Positions 43,022-50,987 of a stretch of DNA of 64,000 nucleotides are shown here, piece by piece. The notes beneath the pieces are model-generated. The model was given only the letters and a program-made list of their open reading frames with translations. It did no database searches and had not been told where the DNA came from. The first letter of the stretch is position 1, and each line of letters begins with the position of its first letter. A program made the position numbers and the translations under genes. This stretch comes from Blastococcus saxobsidens (GTDB lineage: Bacteria > Actinomycetota > Actinomycetes > Mycobacteriales > Geodermatophilaceae), in NCBI RefSeq assembly GCF_002938435.1, contig NZ_POQT01000014.1:1-64000 (forward strand), read 5' to 3'.

Positions 43022-44236
43022 TCAGTCCAGCGACTCCCGGCGCGCTGCCACGTCGGCCTGCTCCGCCGCAGCCCGGCCCGCGTACCAGCCACCCGCGTCG
43101 ACCGAGGCACGGCTGCGGGTGGCCCGCACGCGGGGGAACAGCTCGGCCGCCCTGGCCTCGACGGCGGCCTGCTGTGACCGGAGCACGGGAAGGAGATCGA
43201 CGCCCCGCTCGGTCGCTGCCTCGGCGGTCGCCTGACGGCGGGCGGTGGTCAGGCGCTCCCCGATGCGGTGTGCGTAGCCCAGCAGGAACGCCCGGCGGAA
43301 AGTCCGTGCCGCCGAGCGCAGCCCGGCGGCCCGTTCGGCGGTGGAGAGCGCCTGCGACACCTGGAGCAGCAGCGAGGTGAAGAGCAGCTCCACCGCGTCC
43401 AGAGCGGTGGGCACGCCGACCAGGTTGGCGATCCCCAGGCCCTGGTACCAGACCAGCCGCACGCCGTTGGCCTCGGCGACCGCGGCCAACAGCTGCATCT
43501 TCGCCCGTACGTAGGGATCGGCCACGTGGACCCGGCGGGTGCCGACGTGGGTGCTTGCGGGAGTGGCCTCCGCCAGCAGGGCGGCGTCGACCGCGTGCCG
43601 GGTCATGAGCTCCTGGGCCTTGGCGGTCAGCGCCTCCGCCTCCTCGGCGAACTCCGTCGACTCCGCCTTGGCCAGCAGGCCGCGGATGCGCCGCAGAGCG
43701 CGGTCGTCGTCGGCGGCCGGCCGGTCCGGGCGCACGCGCGCGGCGCCCCACCGCGACGGCGGCGGTACGAGGACCTCGATCCGGGGCGTGGTGCGCAGCA
43801 ACCCGACCAGCAACAGCGCGATGCGCCACGCCTCGGCCGGCGCCCGCCGCTGCAGCCGGTGGCAGGCCGTCGGCACGGGGGAGTCCCCGGCCTCCCGTGC
43901 GCCGAGCTCGGCGAGCTGGGCCACCCAGCCGTCGGGTGCCCGCGAGATCGCGTCGGTCCGCCGGGCGTGCTCGGCGATCAGCGCCACGACCAGCGGCACC
44001 GAACCGGCTCCCACCTGGCGGCGGGCGGCGTGTGCGACGTCGGCCGGCTGCCAGCCGCGTTCCCAGGTGTCGTCGAGCGCGGCGAGCAGCGCCTGCGGAA
44101 GGAGGCCGCCGGTGCCGAGGTCGACGCCCGCGGTCCCGAGGGTGGTGGCCAGCTCGCCTATCCCGGCGTCGGAGAGGAGGAGGGCCCGGTCCTGCAACAG
44201 GCCCGCGAGCCAGGCTTCATCGATCACGTGGGGCAT
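43022..44236 (-). CDS. DUF2786 domain protein
   Basis: 404 residues from ATG 44236 with GGGGG upstream. The DUF2786 module lies near 180-220: RALRRIRGLLAKAESTEFAEEAEALTAKAQELMTRHAVD, seen as the two conserved pieces IRGLLAKAEST and EAEALTAKAQELMTRH. The C-terminal half is helical with Ala/Arg-rich segments and includes FRRAFLLGYAHRIGERL near 325. Its biochemical function is not known to me. Proteins with this module are often found on phage, plasmid or accessory segments, and the adjoining DUF222/HNH gene fits an accessory stretch. Confidence 0.82.
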   Translation of the reverse strand: MPHVIDEAWLAGLLQDRALLLSDAGIGELATTLGTAGVDLGTGGLLPQALLAALDDTWERGWQPADVAHAARRQVGAGSVPLVVALIAEHARRTDAISRAPDGWVAQLAELGAREAGDSPVPTACHRLQRRAPAEAWRIALLLVGLLRTTPRIEVLVPPPSRWGAARVRPDRPAADDDRALRRIRGLLAKAESTEFAEEAEALTAKAQELMTRHAVDAALLAEATPASTHVGTRRVHVADPYVRAKMQLLAAVAEANGVRLVWYQGLGIANLVGVPTALDAVELLFTSLLLQVSQALSTAERAAGLRSAARTFRRAFLLGYAHRIGERLTTARRQATAEAATERGVDLLPVLRSQQAAVEARAAELFPRVRATRSRASVDAGGWYAGRAAAEQADVAARRESLD

Positions 44237-44407
44237 GCTGCCCCCGTTCCGCCGACGGGTCCCGCGGCGGTTGTGGACGGTCGGGCCGCGTCCACAGATG
44301 CGCCAACGGTCTGGCCGGGCGCTCCCCGGGGGTCCCTCCGCCACTGACCACGGGCGCCGGTCCACGTCGCCTAGCCGGCCCTGACCGCGTATGCGGATCG
44401 ATGGGCG

Positions 44408-44436
44408 TTGATCGTCCGCACATGCGGAACTATGGT
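44408..44436 (+). promoter_or_regulatory. Promoter of the molybdate regulator-modABC operon
   Basis: TTGATC (44408-44413), 17 bases, TATGGT (44431-44436). The ATG at 44440 lies three bases after the -10, so transcription would start within a few bases of the start codon and the mRNA is probably leaderless. TGCGGA (44394-44399) and TCCGCA (44415-44420) form an inverted repeat across the -35 box and could be the operator. Confidence 0.55.
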
Positions 44437-44439
44437 GGC

Positions 44440-44832
44440 ATGGTGGCTGCTGAATACCGGATCGCTGAGGCCGCATCCCTGCTCGGTGTCAGCGACGACA
44501 CGGTGCGCCGGTGGATCGACAGCGGCCGGCTGTCGGCCCGGCGGGAGGGCGGGCCGACCGTCGTCGACGGCCCCGGCCTCGCGCGGCTCGCGACCGAACT
44601 GCGCGAGGCGCCCGAGCCGGGGGCCACTCCGTCGTCGGCGCGCAACCGGCTCGCCGGCATCGTCACCCGCGTCGTCCGGGACGCGGTGATGGCCCAGGTG
44701 GAGCTGCAGGCGGGCCCCTTCCGGCTGGTGTCGCTGATGTCGCGGGAGGCCGCCGACGAGCTGGGGCTGGAGCCGGGCGTGCGCGCCGTCGCGACGGTCA
44801 AGGCCACCCAGGTCAGCGTGGACGTGCCGTGA
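44440..44832 (+). CDS. HTH-Mop molybdate-responsive regulator
   Basis: 130 residues combining a MerR/excisionase-type helix-turn-helix (about 5-50, AEAASLLGVSDDTVRRWIDSGRL) with one C-terminal molybdate-binding Mop/TOBE domain (~62-130, ending VRAVATVKATQVSVDVP). It is functionally like ModE but built with a different DNA-binding head and a single Mop unit. It is first in an operon: its stop overlaps the modA start (GTGA). It should sense molybdate and regulate uptake. ATG 44440 is preferred; ATG 44422 is in frame but lies in the promoter. Confidence 0.88.
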   Translation: MVAAEYRIAEAASLLGVSDDTVRRWIDSGRLSARREGGPTVVDGPGLARLATELREAPEPGATPSSARNRLAGIVTRVVRDAVMAQVELQAGPFRLVSLMSREAADELGLEPGVRAVATVKATQVSVDVP

Positions 44833-45599
44833 GGCGGCGGCTCGCCGGGCTGGCGGTCCTCGCGCTGACCGCCGCGGGCTGCGCCGGGGCGGACGGAGCG
44901 GAGCCCAGGGGCGGTGACGAGCTGACCGGCACGCTCACCGTCTTCGCCGCCGCCTCGCTCACCGACGTCTTCACCGAGCTGGGGGACCGGCTGGCCGACG
45001 ACCACCCCGGCTTGGAGGTGCGGTTCAGCTTCGCGGGCAGCTCGGCACTGGCCACGCAGATCTCCCAGGGTGCACCGGCCGACGTGTTCGCCTCGGCCGA
45101 CGAGGCGCAGATGGCCGTGGTCACCGACGCCGGCCTGGCCGACGGGGAGCCGCAGGTCTTCACCCGGAACGTGCTGGAGATCGTCGTGCCCGCCGGGAAC
45201 CCGGCGGGCGTCACCGGGCTGGCCGACTTCGCGCGCGAGGAGCTCGCGCTGGCCGTCTGCGCCGCCGAGGTCCCCTGCGGGGCGGCCGCCGAGGACGTGT
45301 TCGCCGCGGCCGGGGTGACCGCGCGCCCGGACACCCTCGAGGAGGACGTCCGCGCCGCGCTGACCAAGGTGGAGCTCGACGAGGTGGACGCCGCCCTGGT
45401 GTACGCCTCCGACGTCGACTCGGCGGAGGGCGCCGTCGAGGGGATCTCCTTCCCGGAGGCCGAGCAGGCGGCCAACGACTACCCCGTCTGCGTGCTCGCC
45501 GACGCCCCCAACCCGGCGGCCGCTCGCGCGTTCGTCGAGCTCGTGCTGTCCCCGGAGGGGCGCGAGGCGCTGGCCGGCGCCGGCTTCGCCGCCCCGTGA
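44829..45599 (+). CDS. modA: Molybdate ABC transporter substrate-binding lipoprotein ModA
   Basis: Extracytoplasmic molybdate (or tungstate) binding protein. 256 residues from GTG 44829, with a lipoprotein signal RRRLAGLAVLALTAAGC whose lipobox Cys is about residue 18. The mature protein has the ModA hallmarks TVFAAASLTDVFTEL, FAGSSALATQISQGAPADVF and ALVYASDVD near 195. It overlaps the regulator gene upstream and modB downstream by GTGA, so regulator and transporter are translationally chained. Confidence 0.96.
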   Translation: MRRRLAGLAVLALTAAGCAGADGAEPRGGDELTGTLTVFAAASLTDVFTELGDRLADDHPGLEVRFSFAGSSALATQISQGAPADVFASADEAQMAVVTDAGLADGEPQVFTRNVLEIVVPAGNPAGVTGLADFAREELALAVCAAEVPCGAAAEDVFAAAGVTARPDTLEEDVRAALTKVELDEVDAALVYASDVDSAEGAVEGISFPEAEQAANDYPVCVLADAPNPAAARAFVELVLSPEGREALAGAGFAAP

Positions 45600-46396
45600 G
45601 CCGCCACGACGGCGCCCGCGTCCCGGCGCCGCTCCTGGTGCCCGCGGCCCTGGGGGTGCTGTTCCTCGCCCTGCCCCTGGTCGGCCTGCTGGTACGCACG
45701 CCGTGGTCCCAGCTGGGCACCCAGCTCGGCGCGCCGGGCGTCGGGGAGGCGCTGCGGCTCTCCCTCGTCTCGGCCACGCTCGCCACCGCCGTCTCCCTGC
45801 TGCTCGGCGTCCCGCTCGCCTGGGTCCTCGCGCGGTCGCGGGCCCGGGGCCGCACCGTCCTGCGGGCGCTGGTCACCGTGCCGCTGGTGCTGCCCCCCGT
45901 CGTGGGCGGCGTCGCGCTGTTCCTGGTCCTCGGCCGCCAGGGCATCGTCGGGTCGTGGCTGGACGAGGCCTTCGGCGTAACCATCCCGTTCACCACCACC
46001 GCCGTGGTGATCGCCGCGACGTTCGTGGCGATGCCGTTCCTCGTCATCAGCGTGGAGGGCGCGCTGCGGGCCGCCGACGCCCGGTTCGAGGACGTCGCGG
46101 CCACCCTGGGCGCCGGCCGGTGGACGACCTTCCGCCGCGTGACCCTGCCGCTCGTCGCACCGGGCGTCGCGGCCGGCGCGGTGCTCTGCTGGGCCCGGGC
46201 GCTGGGCGAGTTCGGCGCGACCATCACCTTCGCCGGCAACTTCCCGGGGACGACGCAGACGATGCCGCTGGCCGTCTACCTGGCGCTGCAGCGCGATCCG
46301 GACGCCGCCATCGTGCTGTCGGTGCTGCTCCTGGCGGTCTCCCTGGCCACCCTGCTGCTGCTGCGCGACCGCTGGCTCGGGCGGGCGACGGCGTGA
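45596..46396 (+). CDS. modB: Molybdate ABC transporter permease ModB
   Basis: Membrane channel of the molybdate importer, 266 residues with six hydrophobic segments. The conserved EAA-type loop that contacts ModC reads AATLGAGRWTTFRRVTLPLVAPG at about 164-186 (AATLGAGRW, then TLPLVAPG). The GTG start at 45596 overlaps the modA stop and its own stop overlaps modC. The N-terminus RHDGARVPAPLLVPAALG is short and cytoplasmic. Confidence 0.95.
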   Translation: MSRHDGARVPAPLLVPAALGVLFLALPLVGLLVRTPWSQLGTQLGAPGVGEALRLSLVSATLATAVSLLLGVPLAWVLARSRARGRTVLRALVTVPLVLPPVVGGVALFLVLGRQGIVGSWLDEAFGVTIPFTTTAVVIAATFVAMPFLVISVEGALRAADARFEDVAATLGAGRWTTFRRVTLPLVAPGVAAGAVLCWARALGEFGATITFAGNFPGTTQTMPLAVYLALQRDPDAAIVLSVLLLAVSLATLLLLRDRWLGRATA

Positions 46397-47439
46397 GCCT
46401 CCGCGCAGCGGTCGCCGTGCGCCGCGGGACCCTCGACCTGGCCGTGGACCTCGAGGTCGCCGACGGCGAGGTGCTCGCCGTCCTCGGCCCGAACGGCGCG
46501 GGCAAGTCCACGCTGCTGCGCGTGCTGGCCGGGCTGCTGCCGCCGGACGACGGCGTCGTCGTCGTGGACGGGCGCACCTGGGACGGGGACGGCGTCCACC
46601 TCGAGGCCTTCCGCAGGTCGCTGGGCATGGTCTTCCAGGACGCGCTGCTCTTCCCGCACCTGAGCGTCGCCGACAACGTGGCCTTCGGCCTGCGCACCCG
46701 GGGCACCGCCAAGGCGGCCGCGCGGGCGGCCGCCGAGGCCTGGCTGGAGCGCGTGGGGCTGGCGGGCACGGGCGGCCGGCGTCCCGCGGAGCTGTCCGGC
46801 GGGCAGGCGCAGCGGGCGGCGCTCGCCCGGGCGCTGGTGGGCGGGCCCGCGCTGCTGCTGCTGGACGAGCCGCTGTCGGCGCTGGACGCCCGTACCCGGC
46901 TGGTGGTGCGGGCGGAACTGCGCCGGCACCTCGCGGACTTCCCCGGCAGCACCGTGCTGGTCACCCACGACCCGGTGGACGCCCTGGCGCTGGCCGACCG
47001 CGTCGTCGTCGTGGAGGACGGCCGGGTCGTGCAGGCCGGGACGCCGGAGGAGATCGCCCGCCGGCCGCGCACCGACTACGTCGCCCGGCTGGTGGGCCTC
47101 TCGCTGCTCCCCGGCACGGGGGAGGGCAGCCAGGTCCGGCTCGACGGCGGCGCGACGGTCGCGGTGGCCGAGCACGCGACGGGCCCGGTGTTCGCCGCGG
47201 TGCGGCCTGAGTCGGTCGCCCTCTACGTAGCCCGGCCCGAGGGCAGCCCGCGCAACGTGTGGCGGGCGCGCGTCGTGGGCGCCACCCCGCACGGCGCCAC
47301 GGTCCGGTGCGACCTGGCGGGGGAGGTGCCACTGGTCGCCGACGTGACCGCCACCGCGTTCGCCGAGCTCGGGCTGACCGTCGGCGCGGAGGTGTGGGCG
47401 ACGGTGAAGGCCACCGAGGTCGCCGTCTACACGCGCTGA
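46393..47439 (+). CDS. modC: Molybdate ABC transporter ATP-binding protein ModC
   Basis: ATPase of the molybdate importer, 348 residues. Walker A GPNGAGKST (~32-40), Q-loop FQDAL, signature LSGGQAQRAALARAL (~130-145), Walker B LLLLDEPLSALD and switch His in VTHDPVDAL are all present. The C-terminal ~65 residues form a Mop/TOBE domain (WRARVVGATPHGATVRCDL ... WATVKATEVAVYTR) for molybdate sensing. The GTG start overlaps the modB stop. A 13-bp hairpin follows the stop. Confidence 0.96.
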   Translation: MSLRAAVAVRRGTLDLAVDLEVADGEVLAVLGPNGAGKSTLLRVLAGLLPPDDGVVVVDGRTWDGDGVHLEAFRRSLGMVFQDALLFPHLSVADNVAFGLRTRGTAKAAARAAAEAWLERVGLAGTGGRRPAELSGGQAQRAALARALVGGPALLLLDEPLSALDARTRLVVRAELRRHLADFPGSTVLVTHDPVDALALADRVVVVEDGRVVQAGTPEEIARRPRTDYVARLVGLSLLPGTGEGSQVRLDGGATVAVAEHATGPVFAAVRPESVALYVARPEGSPRNVWRARVVGATPHGATVRCDLAGEVPLVADVTATAFAELGLTVGAEVWATVKATEVAVYTR

Positions 47440-47461
47440 TGATCAGGGAAGCTGATCGTTC

Positions 47462-47499
47462 TGGGTCCTCCCTCACCGTCGACCGCGAGGGAGGACCCA
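47462..47499 (+). terminator. Hairpin terminator after modC
   Basis: TGGGTCCTCCCTC (47462-47474) and GAGGGAGGACCCA (47487-47499) form a perfect 13-bp stem with a 12-base loop, followed by TTTC. It is 22 bases after the modC stop. Confidence 0.75.
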
Positions 47500-47502
47500 T
47501 TT

Positions 47503-47521
47503 CGATCAGGAGACCTGATCG
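47503..47521. promoter_or_regulatory. CGATCAGG inverted repeat upstream of the mocA-like gene
   Basis: CGATCAGG-AGA-CCTGATCG is a perfect 8-bp inverted repeat 30 bases before the next start codon. A similar half, TGATCAGGGAAGCTGATCG, lies just before the terminator (about 47442-47459). The two flank the terminator stem and suggest a dimer-binding site, possibly for a molybdenum-related regulator. Confidence 0.45.
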
Positions 47522-47551
47522 TCATCCGCGGGGTCCTGGGAGGGTGGGGGC

Positions 47552-48133
47552 ATGAGCAGCGTCGCCGCCGTCGTCCTCGCCGCCGGGGGCGGCCGCCGCT
47601 ACGGGATGCCCAAGGCGTTGGTCGAGTACGAGGGCAGCCTGCTGGTCGAGCGGGCGGTGCGGACGGCGCGGGCGGCGTGCGACGTCGTGCTCGTCGTCCT
47701 CGGCGCACGGGCCGTCGACGTCTGGCGCGCCGCCGACCTCACCGGGGCCACCGTGCTGGCGAACGAGGACTGGGAGACCGGGATGGCCTCCTCGCTGCGG
47801 ACCGGCCTCGACGGGCTGCGCGCCTTCCCGGGGACCGTCGACGCCGCGCTGGTCACGCTGGTGGACATGCCCGGCATGACGCCGGCCGCGCTGGCCGCCC
47901 TCGCCGCGCACGCCGCCCCCGACGCGCTCGCCGTCGCCACCTACGACGGCGTCCGGGCGCACCCCGTGCTGCTCGGCCGCGACCACTGGGCCGGCGTGAT
48001 CGCCACCGCGACCGGCGACGAGGGCGCCCGCCGCTACCTGGCCGAGCACGAGGTGGTCGAGGTCGACTGCGCCGGTCTCGCGGATCCGGCCGACCTCGAC
48101 GTCCCGCCACCCGGAGTACCTTCGGCGCCGTGA
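47552..48133 (+). CDS. MocA/MobA-like nucleotidyltransferase
   Basis: 193 residues with the NTP-transferase signature VVLAAGGGRRYGMPKALVEY at about 7-26 (gly-rich loop and catalytic Lys) and metal-binding VDMPGM near 107. Length and the PKAL motif match the MocA type, which transfers CMP to molybdopterin-molybdenum for xanthine-dehydrogenase-type enzymes; MobA activity cannot be excluded. Its stop overlaps moaE, and it follows modABC, which supports a molybdenum-cofactor role. ATG 47552 follows AGGGTGGGGG. Confidence 0.82.
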   Translation: MSSVAAVVLAAGGGRRYGMPKALVEYEGSLLVERAVRTARAACDVVLVVLGARAVDVWRAADLTGATVLANEDWETGMASSLRTGLDGLRAFPGTVDAALVTLVDMPGMTPAALAALAAHAAPDALAVATYDGVRAHPVLLGRDHWAGVIATATGDEGARRYLAEHEVVEVDCAGLADPADLDVPPPGVPSAP

Positions 48134-48540
48134 TCGCCCGGGTCGTCGACGAGCCGCTGTCCGTCGCCCAGCACGAGGACGCCGTGGCCGACAAGGCCGC
48201 CGGTGCCGTCGTCTCGTTCTCCGGCGTGGTCCGGGACCACGACGGCGGGCGGTCGGTGACCGAGCTGGAGTACGTCGGCCACCCCACCGCCACCGAGGTG
48301 ATCGTCGAGCTGGCCGAGGAGTTCGCCGCGCGGCCCGGCGTGCACGCGGTCGCGGTCAGCCATCGGATCGGCCTGCTGGGCATCGGCGACGTCGCCCTGG
48401 CCTGCGCGGTCAGCGCCTCGCACCGCGGCGAGGCGTTCACCGCCTGCGCCGAGCTCGTCGACGAGGTGAAGAAGCGGCTGCCGATCTGGAAGCGGCAGGT
48501 CTTCACCGACGGCCAGGAGGAATGGGTCGCCTGCCCGTAG
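48130..48540 (+). CDS. moaE: Molybdopterin synthase large subunit MoaE
   Basis: Catalytic subunit that inserts sulfur from MoaD thiocarboxylate into precursor Z. 136 residues, family length, with FSGVVRDHDGGRSVTELEYVG (shown as FSGVVRDHDGGR and LEYVGHPTA), VSHRIGLLGIGD and the active-site lysine region VKKRLPIWKRQ near the C-terminus. GTG 48130 overlaps the upstream stop (GTGA). The partner MoaD lies 3.3 kb away on the other strand at 51790. Confidence 0.95.
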   Translation: MIARVVDEPLSVAQHEDAVADKAAGAVVSFSGVVRDHDGGRSVTELEYVGHPTATEVIVELAEEFAARPGVHAVAVSHRIGLLGIGDVALACAVSASHRGEAFTACAELVDEVKKRLPIWKRQVFTDGQEEWVACP

Positions 48541-48548
48541 GCCGGCCG

Positions 48549-49256
48549 CTAGCCCGGTCGCCTGACCCAGCCCTGCCGCTGCAGCCGCTCGAACCCGTCG
48601 AGCAGCAGGTCGAGGGCGAACTCGAACTCGAACTGCTCGTCGCACCCCCCGCCCACGCCTGACAGGTCGCCGTCGGTGGCGGCCATGGCGATCTCCAGGA
48701 TGTGCGGGTACCGCTGCGCGAACTCCCGGGCCATGGCCTCCTGCTCCTCGGCGGTGGGTGGCAGGGCGTCGTCGCCCCGCGGCTCGTCGAACAGCTCGGG
48801 GGTGAACCCCCAGATGCGGTTGCCCAGCGCGTGCATCACGTGGTGAGTGAGGTGGGCGGAGAAGCCGCCGCCGCGGAACGCCCCGGCGAGGGAGTCCATG
48901 TAGCCGAGGACGGTGGGCGTCCGGCGGGTACGGGACTCGATCGCGAGCCGGGCCCAGGGGTGGCGCAGCACCGCGCGGCGCGCCGACAGGACGCGCGAGC
49001 GCACCCCTGCCTTCCAGTCCAGGCCGTCGGCCGGCGGGTCGAACTCCTCGATGACCAGGTCGACCATGCCGTCGAGCAGCTCGTCCTTGTTCGCGACGTG
49101 CTTGTAGAGCGCCATCGGGACGACCCCGAGCTCCTGGGCGAGCCCGCGCATGCTGATCGACCCGATGCCGGCGGCGTCCGCGCGCGCCACGGCGGTGCGC
49201 AGCACCCGGTCCCTGCTCAGCGGCGCCCGACGGGTCGGCTCGGACTGCTCCGCCAC
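48549..49256 (-). CDS. TetR-family transcriptional regulator with TetR_C-type ligand domain
   Basis: 235 residues, GTG start at 49256 with AGGAGAG upstream. The N-terminal HTH reads SMRGLAQELGVVPMALYKHV at about 35-54, the pattern of classical TetR(class C-terminal) repressors, and the rest is the helical ligand domain. Two copies of a GTGTAC-N3-GTACAC operator occupy the divergent spacer, one inside the promoter of the DUF4386 gene. It should repress itself and that membrane protein gene; the inducer is unknown. Confidence 0.9.
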   Translation of the reverse strand: MAEQSEPTRRAPLSRDRVLRTAVARADAAGIGSISMRGLAQELGVVPMALYKHVANKDELLDGMVDLVIEEFDPPADGLDWKAGVRSRVLSARRAVLRHPWARLAIESRTRRTPTVLGYMDSLAGAFRGGGFSAHLTHHVMHALGNRIWGFTPELFDEPRGDDALPPTAEEQEAMAREFAQRYPHILEIAMAATDGDLSGVGGGCDEQFEFEFALDLLLDGFERLQRQGWVRRPG

Positions 49257-49287
49257 GCACCCACTCTCCTCGCAGCTCTCGGGGAGG

Positions 49288-49342
49288 TTGACAGGTGTAC
49301 ATCGTACACCTACCGTGACGACTGCCAGTGTACGCCGTACAC
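49288..49342 (+). promoter_or_regulatory. TetR-controlled promoter with two operators
   Basis: TTGACA (49288-49293), 17 bases, TACCGT (49311-49316) is a good vegetative-type promoter. Its spacer holds the perfect inverted repeat AGGTGTAC-ATC-GTACACCT (49293-49311). A second site GTGTAC-GCC-GTACAC is at 49328-49342, downstream of the start point. Both orientations point to one TetR dimer type binding twice. Confidence 0.8.
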
Positions 49343-49363
49343 CTCGAAAGGGAAGCTGGGGAC

Positions 49364-50074
49364 ATGGGCTCGACGAGACGGACCGCGATGGTCGCGGGTG
49401 TGTTCTTCCTGGTGGCAGCTGCCGCCTCCATCCCGGCGCTGGGGCTCTTCCAGCCGGTGCTGGGCGACGCGCGCTACGTCCTCGGTGCGGGGGCCGACGG
49501 GCAGGTGCTGCTGGGCGCGCTGCTCGAGATCGTCACGGTCGCCGCCGTCATGGGCACCGGGATCGCGCTCTATCCCGTTCTCCGGCGCGAGCACCACGCC
49601 GCCGCGCTCGGCTACGCCCTGGGCCGGCTGATGGAAGGCGCCCTGATCGCCGTCGGCCTGGTCGCCGTCCTGGTGGTCGTCACGCTGCGCGAGGACGCCT
49701 CCGGTGCCGACGACGGCGCGCTCCTGGTCGTCCAGGAGGCCCTGGTGGCGGTCAAGGACTGGACGTTCCTGCTCGGGCCGAACGTCGCGCTGGGGCTGAA
49801 CACCCTGCTGCTGGCCGGGATCATGCACCGGTCCGGGCTGGTGCCGCGGTGGATCGCCACCCTCGGGCTCGTCGGCGGGCCGCTGATCCTCGCCTCGGGC
49901 GTCGCCGTGCTCCTCGGCCGCTACGAGCAGGTCTCGGTGGTCGGCGCGCTCGCCGCGCTGCCGGTGTTCGCCTGGGAGATGAGTCTCGCCGTCCACCTGC
50001 TCGCGCGGGGCTTCCGGTCCTCGCCGCGGGCCCTCGTCCCGCCGTCCGGGACGGCGGCGCCGGTCCCCGTCTGA
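49364..50074 (+). CDS. DUF4386 membrane protein
   Basis: 236 residues from ATG 49364 with GGAAG upstream. Six hydrophobic segments and the N-terminal TAMVAGVFFLVAAAASIP and the central GYALGRLMEGALIAVG are typical of DUF4386, a family of multi-spanning membrane proteins of unknown function often next to TetR regulators. The promoter is overlapped by TetR operators, so expression is likely induced by a ligand of the divergent regulator. It ends 10 bases before a convergent gene. Confidence 0.87.
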   Translation: MGSTRRTAMVAGVFFLVAAAASIPALGLFQPVLGDARYVLGAGADGQVLLGALLEIVTVAAVMGTGIALYPVLRREHHAAALGYALGRLMEGALIAVGLVAVLVVVTLREDASGADDGALLVVQEALVAVKDWTFLLGPNVALGLNTLLLAGIMHRSGLVPRWIATLGLVGGPLILASGVAVLLGRYEQVSVVGALAALPVFAWEMSLAVHLLARGFRSSPRALVPPSGTAAPVPV

Positions 50075-50084
50075 ACCGGCGGTC

Positions 50085-50930
50085 TCAGCCGGCGAAGGTG
50101 CGGGCGGGCAGGCCCCGCACGCCGGTGTCGACGCGGAACAGCGCTCCGGCCAGCGGGTCCTCGCCCGGCGCCATGCCCTCCTGCGACGTGGTGACGAACA
50201 GCTGGTCCAGCCCCGGCCCGCCGAACGTGCAGGCGGTCACCTTGGGCGTGGGCACCTCGACCACCGCGTCGAGCCGGCCGGTCGTGTCGTACCGGTGCAC
50301 GGCGCCGCTGCCGTAGAGCGCCACCCACACGCCACCCTCGGCGTCGACGGTGAGCCCGTCGGGCAGGCCGTCGTCGTCGAGGGTGACGAACGGGCGGCGG
50401 CCGGTCAGCCCGCCGTCGGAGTCGTAGTCGAAGACGTCGACGCGGTGCGTGGCGGTGTCGTCGTAGTAGGCGAGGGCCCCGTCGGGGCTCCACTCCAGGC
50501 CGTTGGAGACGGTGACGTCGGCGAAGACCTGCCGCGCGTTGCCGTCGGGGTCCAGCCGGTACATCGCGGCGGCGCCCGGGGTCTGGTCGTAGGCCATCGT
50601 CCCGCACCAGAACCGGCCGTCGGGGTCGCAGCCGCCGTCGTTCATCCGGACGCCGTCGTCGGTCCAGAGCTCGCCCAGCGGCGTGAGGGCACCGTCGGCG
50701 GCCTCCAGCAGGAACCCCCGCTCGACGGCGATGACCGCACCGCCGGCGCGCCGCGGGCGCAGCGCCGCCGCCACGGCGCCGACGTGCACGCGGTGGACCG
50801 TTCCGTCCGCTCCGAGGGAGAGGACGTCGCCGACGGTCAGGTCCACCCAGCGCAGCCCGCCCCAGCCGGGCCACCAGACCGGCCCCTCGCCGTGCTCGGC
50901 CACCGGCCCGGTCACCTGCTCGGCGCGCAC
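50085..50930 (-). CDS. SMP-30/gluconolactonase family protein
   Basis: 281-residue six-bladed beta-propeller of the SMP-30 family, which hydrolyse sugar lactones using a divalent metal. Metal ligands are expected at Glu15 in EHGEGPVWW, Asn in SNGLEWSPD (~148) and Asp in LPDGLTVDAEGGVWVAL (~200); MNDGGCDPDGRFWCGTM near 98-114 is also diagnostic. GTG 50930 follows GGGGGAG. No sugar catabolic genes adjoin, so the natural lactone is unknown. Confidence 0.92.
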   Translation of the reverse strand: MRAEQVTGPVAEHGEGPVWWPGWGGLRWVDLTVGDVLSLGADGTVHRVHVGAVAAALRPRRAGGAVIAVERGFLLEAADGALTPLGELWTDDGVRMNDGGCDPDGRFWCGTMAYDQTPGAAAMYRLDPDGNARQVFADVTVSNGLEWSPDGALAYYDDTATHRVDVFDYDSDGGLTGRRPFVTLDDDGLPDGLTVDAEGGVWVALYGSGAVHRYDTTGRLDAVVEVPTPKVTACTFGGPGLDQLFVTTSQEGMAPGEDPLAGALFRVDTGVRGLPARTFAG

Positions 50931-50987
50931 CTGCTCCCCCTCCGCCTGGTGCGCCGATCCTGTCGCAGGTCGGCGGCGGGTGCGCGC

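Noticed and set aside
44389-44439. Classical ModE box upstream of the molybdate operon
   Set aside because: No TATA-rich ModE-type half-sites are present; the inverted repeat there is TGCGGA/TCCGCA, so it is reported only as a candidate operator.
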